A DNA stretch of 7,795 nucleotides from Prochlorococcus marinus str. MIT 9215 (lineage in GTDB: Bacteria > Cyanobacteriota > Cyanobacteriia > PCC-6307 > Cyanobiaceae), in NCBI GenBank assembly GCA_949486985.1, contig CATBLW010000282.1, positions 1 through 7,795 on the forward strand, given 5' to 3'. Below are positions 1 through 4,389 of the stretch, piece after piece (positions within the stretch are counted from its first letter, which is position 1; every line of letters starts with the position of its first letter). A model generated the notes under the pieces. It was not told the origin of the DNA and ran no database searches. It worked only from the letters and a program-made list of their open reading frames with translations. Position numbers and translations under genes: made by a program.

Positions 1-1
1 A

Positions 2-121
2 TCAAACAGCCGCGGGATAGGCATTGGCCAAGCCCCAAACGATAAACATCCCAATCGCACCGAGGAGTCCAATGCCCCAAACCAGTACATGCATGCTGCT
101 CTCTGAACTGCTGTTCTCCAT
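2..121 (-). CDS. Small single-helix membrane protein, unknown function (39 aa)
   Basis: The product is a 39-residue protein. It has a polar Ser/Glu-rich start (MENSSSESS), then one hydrophobic stretch from about residue 10 to 32 containing two Trp and several Gly, and it ends in NAYPAAV. It should be a single-pass membrane peptide. The reading frame stays open far upstream, but that extension runs antisense to thiE and reads like a shadow, so I chose the ATG at 121, just before the membrane part. An in-frame ATG at 157 would add 12 residues; an internal ATG would leave 30. No strong ribosome site decides between them. The length resembles the small photosystem or cytochrome b6f subunits, but it does not match PsbN, PsbX, PsbY, PetN, PetM or PsaI/J/M as I know them, so I name no function. 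It is divergent from thiE, 48 bp apart. Confidence 0.6.
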   Translation of the reverse strand: MENSSSESSMHVLVWGIGLLGAIGMFIVWGLANAYPAAV

Positions 122-169
122 AACCTGATCTGCGGAGGGCAAAACAATGAGATCCATCACAAGACTGCC

Positions 170-1216
170 ATGAAATCGATGCTTGGCTCCCCGATCGCAG
201 CTTTGCGTGTGGTTCAGCTGATCGATGCCAACCTTGATCGTGCCCGTGAAGGGCTGCGCGTGGTGGAAGATTGGTGCCGCTTTGGCCTGGATCGTCAGGA
301 CCTGGTGATCACACTCAAAGATTGGCGCCAGCAACTTGGTCGCCACCATCTCGACAGCTACAAGCAAGCACGATGCACCCTTACGGATCAGGGTCTCGGC
401 CTGAAACACCCGGCCCAACAGGATCGAAAGGCCCCAAGCCAGATCGTTTCCGCCAATTGCGCCCGAGTTCAAGAGGCCCTACGCGTTTTGGAGGAATTTG
501 CCCGCTTGCCAGATCCTGAGTTGGCCAGCACAGCAGCAGCCATCCGCTACGGCCTCTACGACCTTGAGGTGACTTTGTTGAAGGCCAGCGATGGCGCGAA
601 TAGACGCCAACAACTTCATGATTGCCATCTCTACCTGATCACCTCACCAACCACGGATCTGGCGGGCACGGTGAATGCAGGTCTTGAAGCTGGCATCGGC
701 ATGGTGCAATACCGCCGCAAAGATGGCAGTGATCTCGAACGACTGACCGAGGCCAAAGAACTTGCAGCCCTATGCCGAAAACATGGGGCCCTATTCATCG
801 TTAATGATCGAATCGATCTAGCCATGGCCGTGGATGCTGATGGTGTTCATCTCGGACAAGACGACCTGCCAACAGATGTCGCCAGAAGCCTTATCGGTCA
901 CGACCGCTTACTGGGCAGAAGCACTCATTGCCTTGATCAGCTTCAGAAGGCCGAGCAAGAGGGCTGCGATTATCTCGGTGTGGGGCCGATTAATGCAACA
1001 GCCACCAAGCCAGACCGAGAGCCTGTTGGAATCACTTATGTAAAGGAGGCATCAAAAGCAACACAGCTCCCTTGGTTTGCCATTGGTGGTATTGATGTCT
1101 CCAACCTTGATGCTGTTAGAGAGGCGGGTGCTCAACGCGTGGCCGTTGTCAGAGCAATCATGTCTGCTGCTGATCCAAGAGCAGCCAGCCGTGAGCTATT
1201 GGAGATTCTCAAATGA
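170..1216 (+). CDS. thiE: Thiamine phosphate synthase, two-domain cyanobacterial form
   Basis: ThiE condenses HMP pyrophosphate with thiazole phosphate to give thiamine phosphate in the cytoplasm. At 348 residues it is much longer than the usual ~210. Residues 10-140 form the extra helical N-terminal domain typical of cyanobacterial ThiE (LIDANLDRAREGLRVVEDWCRF; later RVQEALRVLEEF). The TIM-barrel synthase domain spans about 150-348. Active-site motifs visible are VQYRRK (Q180, R182, K184), N212-D213 in FIVNDRIDLA, GVHLGQDDLP (225-234), GRSTH (249-253), GPINATATK (272-280) and the phosphate-site glycines in FAIGGI (303-308). The usual second phosphate motif V(V/I)(S/G)AI is VVRAI here, with Arg328. 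A second ATG lies three codons in; the first is preferred only by convention. The stop overlaps the thiS start by ATGA, so the two are translationally coupled. I see no complete TPP riboswitch in front. Confidence 0.95.
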   Translation: MKSMLGSPIAALRVVQLIDANLDRAREGLRVVEDWCRFGLDRQDLVITLKDWRQQLGRHHLDSYKQARCTLTDQGLGLKHPAQQDRKAPSQIVSANCARVQEALRVLEEFARLPDPELASTAAAIRYGLYDLEVTLLKASDGANRRQQLHDCHLYLITSPTTDLAGTVNAGLEAGIGMVQYRRKDGSDLERLTEAKELAALCRKHGALFIVNDRIDLAMAVDADGVHLGQDDLPTDVARSLIGHDRLLGRSTHCLDQLQKAEQEGCDYLGVGPINATATKPDREPVGITYVKEASKATQLPWFAIGGIDVSNLDAVREAGAQRVAVVRAIMSAADPRAASRELLEILK

Positions 1217-1425
1217 AGATCAAAGTCAATGGAGAGATCAAAGAACTCGACACCGCGACCCACCCACCCACATTGGCGTGGGTGATCGAACAACTTGGCC
1301 ACCACCCCCGACTTGTTGTTGTTGAGTTCAATGGCACCATCCTCACGCCTAGCCACTGGGATGATCAACGCGTTCAGGACGGCGACAACCTGGAGATCGT
1401 CACCATCGTTGGCGGAGGTTCCTAG
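1213..1425 (+). CDS. thiS: ThiS sulfur-carrier protein for thiazole synthesis
   Basis: ThiS is a 70-residue ubiquitin-like (beta-grasp) protein. Its C-terminal glycine is adenylated, then converted to a thiocarboxylate that donates sulfur to ThiG for the thiazole ring of thiamine. The start (MKIKVNGE), the middle VVVEFNGTIL followed by W49, and the end QDGDNLEIVTIVGGG fit the family in length and layout. The chain ends in GGGS rather than a free GG: one Ser follows the Gly run. Either it must be trimmed or the partner enzymes accept the form. I believe other picocyanobacterial ThiS proteins share this tail, but that is from memory. The ATG lies inside the thiE stop (ATGA overlap), so it is the second gene of a thiE-thiS unit. 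No thiG or thiF is in the window. Confidence 0.92.
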   Translation: MKIKVNGEIKELDTATHPPTLAWVIEQLGHHPRLVVVEFNGTILTPSHWDDQRVQDGDNLEIVTIVGGGS

Positions 1426-1450
1426 AGTCACTTCAACTGCCAGTGACGCC

Positions 1451-2440
1451 TTGGCCTGTTTGCCGTTCCTTCCTCGCAGACGCACGTTAAGCCGCTGGCT
1501 AACAGCGTTGTTCTTGCCAGTACTTGTCGCGGGTTTGATGCTGTTGCAACCCCAACCAAGCCAGGCGGCTTCCGGTGGCCGGATTGGAGGAGGAAGTTTT
1601 CGAGCGCCTTCAATGCCTCGCACCGGCGGCTATGGCGGTGGTGGTTATCGCGGCGGCTATGGCGGCGGCTATCGGGGTGGCTATGGCGGCGGTTACCGGG
1701 GTGGGGGAATGGGCTTCCCCTTCATTCTTCCGATGTTCGGCTTTGGGGGAGGTCTGTTTGGCTTCTTGATCCTGATGTCAATTGTTGGAGTCCTTGTCAA
1801 TGCCCTGCGTGGAGGAGGCCGTGGCGATGGATCTTCTGCCCTCAATGGTTCGGGAGAAATCGCCGAGCGTCCAGCTGGTCCCGTCACCATGCTGCAAGTT
1901 CAAGTTGGCCTTTTGGCCAGTGCGAAGTCCTTGCAAGATGATCTGCGTCAACTAGCGGCTTCAGCAGAAACAAAAACGTCAAGCGGCTTGCAAAGGGTTC
2001 TTCAGGACACCACCCTTGCGCTCTTGCGTCAGCCAGATCTTTGGGTCTATGCCAACGTCGAGACAGGCAGCGTGCCTTTCGCTTCGGCGGAAAACACTTT
2101 CAATCGCCTGTCGATGACCGAACGCAGCAAATTGCGAGCCGAGGTCACCTCCAATGTCTCTGGAGAGCGACGAACTGACAGCTTGAAAGATTTAACAGCT
2201 GGTGATGCTGATGCCACCAATGAATTCATTGTGGTGACCGTGTTGGTTGCATCCCGCAACCGAATCAAGCTGAGCGAATCGATTAGCAGTGAGCAATTGC
2301 GGGAAAGCCTTCGCATCCTGGGATCCGTTTCTTCGACTGACCTGATTGCCCTTGAAGTGATCTGGCAACCCGAAGGACGAGGCGATGTTTTAAGCGCCGA
2401 AGAGCTCGTAACGGCCTATCCAAACTTGAACCACCTTTGA
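1451..2440 (+). CDS. DUF1517-family Gly-rich membrane/secreted protein
   Basis: This family, of unknown function, is found in cyanobacteria and plastids. From the chosen start the order is: a basic then hydrophobic signal peptide (residues 9-40, ending PSQAAS, cleavage near 39-40); a Gly/Tyr/Arg repeat with three copies of GGYGGG(G)YR at 59-83; a Gly-flanked hydrophobic segment (about 87-118); and a soluble C-terminal domain of about 190 residues with QVGLLASAKSLQDDLR, LLRQPDLWVYANVE and ending AYPNLNHL. The start is uncertain. The in-frame ATG codons (1295, 1334, 1361) all lie inside thiS, where the translation looks like an antiframe, so I chose TTG at 1451, just before the signal peptide; TTG at 1460 is equally possible. 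It follows thiS by 25 bp on the same strand, so it may be co-transcribed, but nothing links it to thiamine. A hairpin follows the stop. Confidence 0.85.
   Translation: MACLPFLPRRRTLSRWLTALFLPVLVAGLMLLQPQPSQAASGGRIGGGSFRAPSMPRTGGYGGGGYRGGYGGGYRGGYGGGYRGGGMGFPFILPMFGFGGGLFGFLILMSIVGVLVNALRGGGRGDGSSALNGSGEIAERPAGPVTMLQVQVGLLASAKSLQDDLRQLAASAETKTSSGLQRVLQDTTLALLRQPDLWVYANVETGSVPFASAENTFNRLSMTERSKLRAEVTSNVSGERRTDSLKDLTAGDADATNEFIVVTVLVASRNRIKLSESISSEQLRESLRILGSVSSTDLIALEVIWQPEGRGDVLSAEELVTAYPNLNHL
1625..1699 (+). repeat. In-frame tandem repeat coding GGYGGG(G)YR
   Basis: Three head-to-tail units lie within the DUF1517 gene: 27 bp (1625-1651), 24 bp (1652-1675) and 24 bp (1676-1699). Each codes GGYGGGYR, with one extra Gly in the first. 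The differences between units are synonymous third-base changes (TAT/TAC, CGC/CGG, GGC/GGT), so the peptide is conserved while the DNA has drifted. Copy number is likely to differ between strains. Confidence 0.85.
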
Positions 2441-2452
2441 ACCAAAAACCCT

Positions 2453-2477
2453 ATTGGGCTTGAGGGGTTAGCCCAAT
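2453..2477. terminator. Hairpin after DUF1517 gene, possible terminator
   Basis: A perfect 8-bp inverted repeat, ATTGGGCT / AGCCCAAT, with a 9-base loop lies 12 bases after the DUF1517 stop. No T run follows on the plus strand. On the minus strand the stem is followed by AGGGTTTTTGG, a weak T tract, so it could also stop minus-strand transcripts coming from larB. The call rests on stem and position only. Confidence 0.45.
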
Positions 2478-2624
2478 TGAGAACGCTTCTAATTCGTTCT
2501 TCACAATATCTTCCACAAATAATGTGCAACATGAGCCTTATCAGCGAGTCAACACCGATAGTTTGTCTTCAAGAATTTTTGGCTTCCTTCATTGGCACCT
2601 GCCCATCAACCTGAACCACGTGTC

Positions 2625-2753
2625 ATGAAGTGGGAAACCAATGGAGAGTTGGCTCGTGGCGATCTGTTTGAACTGATACGTCGCTTGCGAGATGTGGAAT
2701 CTCCGAATCACAGCAATGAGTTGTGGCGCCTCGGTGCCAAATACGACAAATAG
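2625..2753 (+). CDS. Small acidic/basic protein, unknown function (42 aa)
   Basis: This is a short ORF with gene-like composition. The product begins MKWETNGELARGD, continues with an amphipathic stretch LFELIRRLRDVE (about residues 14-25), and ends LWRLGAKYDK. It has no signal or membrane segment. I do not recognise the family. The frame is open upstream back to a TAG at 2559, giving the continuation PAHQPEPRV before the Met. A TTG at 2592 would add 11 residues, so the real start may lie upstream; no good ribosome site supports either. Its stop codon lies inside the hairpin at 2748-2770. An overlapping frame (2531-2614) carries a plausible N-terminus starting MSLISESTP, which raises the possibility of one longer gene broken by a frameshift. 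It sits between two hairpins, independent of its neighbours. Confidence 0.5.
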   Translation: MKWETNGELARGDLFELIRRLRDVESPNHSNELWRLGAKYDK

Positions 2754-2770
2754 GGGTTAATCCCTTATTT
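2748..2770 (+). terminator. Hairpin overlapping the stop of the 42-aa ORF
   Basis: The sequence AAATAGGGG TTAAT CCCTTATTT forms a 9-bp stem (one G-T pair) with a 5-base loop. The right arm ends in ATTT, so the U-rich tail is part of the stem. It contains the TAG stop of the preceding small ORF, which is a common placement for a compact terminator and mildly supports that ORF being real. Confidence 0.45.
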
Positions 2771-2825
2771 GCCTCTTGCGCAGCAGGCATAGCTGCCGCA
2801 CCGTTTACTCAACGATCCAAAGGGA

Positions 2826-2987
2826 ATGAGTCGACGGACACCCCACTGGGTTAATTCACCAGTTTTGATGGAAGCCTTGCTTCGCTACGAGCAAAATCGC
2901 CTTCCACGTTCAATGCGTCTTTGGGTCGAACAGCTACTTGAAATCAGTCCTGAGGACAAGGTGAATTTGCATCCTCATCATTATTGA
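2826..2987 (+). CDS. Small protein of unknown function (53 aa)
   Basis: An ATG-started ORF of 53 codons. The product begins MSRRTPHWVNSPVLMEALL, has a likely helical middle (LLRYEQNRLPRSMRLWVEQLLEI, about residues 18-40, described by its ends RYE and LEI), and closes with SPEDK and HHY. It is basic at the start and has no membrane segment. AAAGGGA sits directly before the ATG, too close for a standard ribosome site. It is in the same frame as the 42-aa ORF 72 bp upstream, with stops between. I do not recognise it. The even amino-acid usage and Leu-rich amphipathic pattern suggest a genuine small protein rather than a random ORF. The 15-bp tandem repeat begins seven bases after its stop, in a different frame. 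Confidence 0.5.
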   Translation: MSRRTPHWVNSPVLMEALLRYEQNRLPRSMRLWVEQLLEISPEDKVNLHPHHY

Positions 2988-2993
2988 ATGGGT

Positions 2994-3098
2994 TGGCTGT
3001 GAACTTGATGGCTGTGATCTGAATGGCTGTGATCTGATTGGCTGTGATCTGATTGGCTGTGAGTTGATTGGCTCTGAGTTGATTGGCTGTGAGTTGAA
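2994..3098. repeat. 15-bp tandem repeat, seven units
   Basis: Seven uninterrupted 15-bp units with consensus TGGCTGTGATCTGAT start at 2994, 3009, 3024, 3039, 3054, 3069 and 3084. Units 3 and 4 are identical; units 5-7 share GAGTTG in place of GATCTG. No spacers are present. The period is a multiple of three, and one plus-strand frame (open 2965-3126, stop 3127-3129, no ATG/GTG/TTG start) reads GC(D/E)L(I/N/D) seven times, once with Ser for Cys. That resembles the A(D/N)LxG style of pentapeptide-repeat proteins. Across units the variable bases give only Asp/Glu and only Leu at the two middle positions. The array sits just past the larB stop; its role is unknown. Confidence 0.9.
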
Positions 3099-3112
3099 TT
3101 ATTTGATTGCTT

Positions 3113-3937
3113 TTAAGTTCGCAGGTTGAGAATTCTTAGGGCTGCCATTGCTGCTCCATAACCATTGTCGATATTCACCACCACAAGCCCTGGTGCGCAG
3201 CTTGCAAGCATCCCTTCAAGAGCCGTTCTCCCGCCTGCACTAACCCCATAGCCCACTGAAATCGGAACACCGATGACAGGTTGTGAGACCAGCCCCGCAA
3301 CCACAGTCGGTAAGGCTCCCTCCATTCCGGCGCAAACAATCAGAACTTTCGCCCGCTGCAGCCTCGTTATCTGAGCAAGCAGCCTTTGCAAGCCGGCCAC
3401 GCCTACATCCAAAAGCATTTCACTCTGGACGCCATGCCAACGCAGCGCTAATTCAGCCTCAGCGGCAACGGCAAGATCACTGGTGCCTCCGCTCAGAACC
3501 AAAACCTCTCCTAATTCCGCTTTGATTAGGGGCGGCACTCCAACCGTGAGGCAGCGAGCCGAAGCATGAAACTGCATCTGTTTTTGCAGTTCATTGGCGA
3601 CCTGCTGATTCGCTACCCGTTCATTGGTTTTCGGCTTGATGGCTTGCGGTTCGTTTGTTTGGGGTTGCTTGGTTTGGGTCTGGTTGGCTTGGGTCTGGTT
3701 GGCTTGCGGCAGCGTTTCTGATGGACGTATTCCCTGCGGAACAGCTTGCAGCAAATGCGCGACATGATCTGCTTTTGCCTGATCGATCCTTGTGACGAGG
3801 GCCAGTTCACCAGCAGCTTGGAAGCTTTTCAGGATGGCAGCGATCTGGTCGCTGGTTTTGAACTCACCAAAGATGGCCTCAACCATGCCGATTCGCTGGC
3901 GCCGTTGCAGATCCAACCGTGCATGTTGATCAGTCAC
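3113..3937 (-). CDS. larB: LarB, nickel-pincer cofactor synthesis carboxylase/hydrolase
   Basis: LarB carboxylates and hydrolyses nicotinic acid adenine dinucleotide to the pyridinium bis-carboxylate mononucleotide that becomes the nickel-pincer cofactor. Its catalytic half is related to PurE. Visible family motifs are RIGMVEAIFGEFKT (15-28) in the N-terminal part, LSGGTSDLAVAAEAE (148-162), LLDVGVAGLQRLL (175-187), CAGMEGALPTVVAGL (202-216), VIGVPISVGYG (221-231) and VVNIDNGYGAA (253-263). Between the two halves lies an unusual low-complexity insert of eight pentapeptides (residues 78-117, pattern QxNQT/QTNEP), making the protein 274 residues against roughly 250 usually. The start is GTG at 3937, overlapping the upstream stop by one base (TAGTG); family alignment near the N-terminus agrees. 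No larC or larE is in the window. It is the last gene of the minus-strand run, with a TAA stop. Confidence 0.88.
   Translation of the reverse strand: MTDQHARLDLQRRQRIGMVEAIFGEFKTSDQIAAILKSFQAAGELALVTRIDQAKADHVAHLLQAVPQGIRPSETLPQANQTQANQTQTKQPQTNEPQAIKPKTNERVANQQVANELQKQMQFHASARCLTVGVPPLIKAELGEVLVLSGGTSDLAVAAEAELALRWHGVQSEMLLDVGVAGLQRLLAQITRLQRAKVLIVCAGMEGALPTVVAGLVSQPVIGVPISVGYGVSAGGRTALEGMLASCAPGLVVVNIDNGYGAAMAALRILNLRT
3587..3706 (-). repeat. 15-bp repeat inside larB coding a Q/N/T/P pentapeptide
   Basis: Eight 15-bp units code residues 78-117 of LarB: QANQT twice, then diverged forms QTKQP, QTNEP, QAIKP, KTNER, VANQQ and VANEL. The units nearest the N-terminal side are the most alike (TGGCTTGGGTCTGGT at 3685, TGGTTTGGGTCTGGT at 3670, plus-strand reading), suggesting recent expansion there and decay toward 3587. 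The insert should be disordered and lies between the N-terminal segment and the PurE-like catalytic domain. Confidence 0.8.
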
Positions 3938-4389
3938 TAAATCAGCAATTCACTCTCATATTGAATCGGGAATGGATTGCCGTCGGCTTGCCCGGTGGCC
4001 TTGCGGGCCAAGCGTTCAAAGCGATCCTGAACATCATCCAATTCAAGTTGAGGGATCGATTTCCACTGTTCTCGACTGGCCCAGCGAATCAACACCATGG
4101 CCTCTTCTTTCTTGGGATCCCACAACAGCTCTCGACCAAGAAAGCCGCTTTGCTTGCTTAACCATGGCCCCCAGCTGCCTTGTTCGGCCTCAAGCCAGGC
4201 CGCTCTATTCGCTTCTGGAACCTTTAAACGAAGTTGTTCAATAATCACGGCGGTGTTATCGCTCCCAAGAGGCTGCGAAACCTGAGTGGCCATGACGGGT
4301 TGACCAACAAACAAGATCACAAGAGCAAGCAACAGGGTAAAAAGACAAGCGGCTGATCGCATGGCCTTCCTGGTGCATGAGAGCGTCAT
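3937..4389 (-). CDS. TIGR03792-type secreted cyanobacterial protein
   Basis: A 150-residue protein of unknown function. Residues 9-34 form a signal peptide (basic RKAMR, a long Leu/Val core, cleavage near PVMA-TQ). The mature part of about 115 residues resembles a small ABM-like (antibiotic monooxygenase fold) domain: EQLRLKVPEANRAAWLEAE, then GFLGRELLWDPKKEEAMVL and IRWASREQWKSIP. I place it in the TIGR03792 cyanobacterial family from this pattern; that is recognition from memory, not a search. It would act in the periplasm or thylakoid lumen. The start ATG overlaps the trmD-ispF stop by ATGA; an in-frame ATG eight codons in would leave a shorter but still complete signal peptide. Its TAG stop overlaps the GTG of larB by one base, so all three are coupled. 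A heme or oxidative role would be a guess from fold alone. Confidence 0.75.
   Translation of the reverse strand: MTLSCTRKAMRSAACLFTLLLALVILFVGQPVMATQVSQPLGSDNTAVIIEQLRLKVPEANRAAWLEAEQGSWGPWLSKQSGFLGRELLWDPKKEEAMVLIRWASREQWKSIPQLELDDVQDRFERLARKATGQADGNPFPIQYESELLI

Noticed and set aside
122..132. AACCTGATCTG, identical to part of the TPP riboswitch core, 38 bp before thiE
   Set aside because: The other required parts (CTGAGA element, downstream TAATRCCAGCG) are absent and the space is too short for the full aptamer, so it is most likely chance.
122..472. N-terminal extension of the minus-strand membrane peptide to 156 aa
   Set aside because: It runs wholly antisense to the start of thiE, has no domain pattern, and only the last 39 residues look like protein.
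1295..1450. ATG start of the DUF1517 gene inside thiS
   Set aside because: Translation of this stretch is an out-of-frame reading of thiS; the signal peptide starts only after thiS ends.
1132..1623. 163-codon minus-strand ORF over thiE, thiS and the DUF1517 start
   Set aside because: A shadow of three well-supported plus-strand genes, without recognisable motifs.
2994..3098. CRISPR array
   Set aside because: Units are 15 bp, contiguous, with no spacers and no cas genes nearby.
3655..3703. G-quadruplex in the larB repeat on the plus strand
   Set aside because: Only three runs of three or more G occur; at most weak two-layer structures are possible, and the G richness follows from coding Q/T/P residues on the other strand.
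3972..4244. Plus-strand ORFs over the TIGR03792-type gene
   Set aside because: Shadow frames with no family resemblance; the minus-strand gene has a signal peptide, domain pattern and coupled overlaps.
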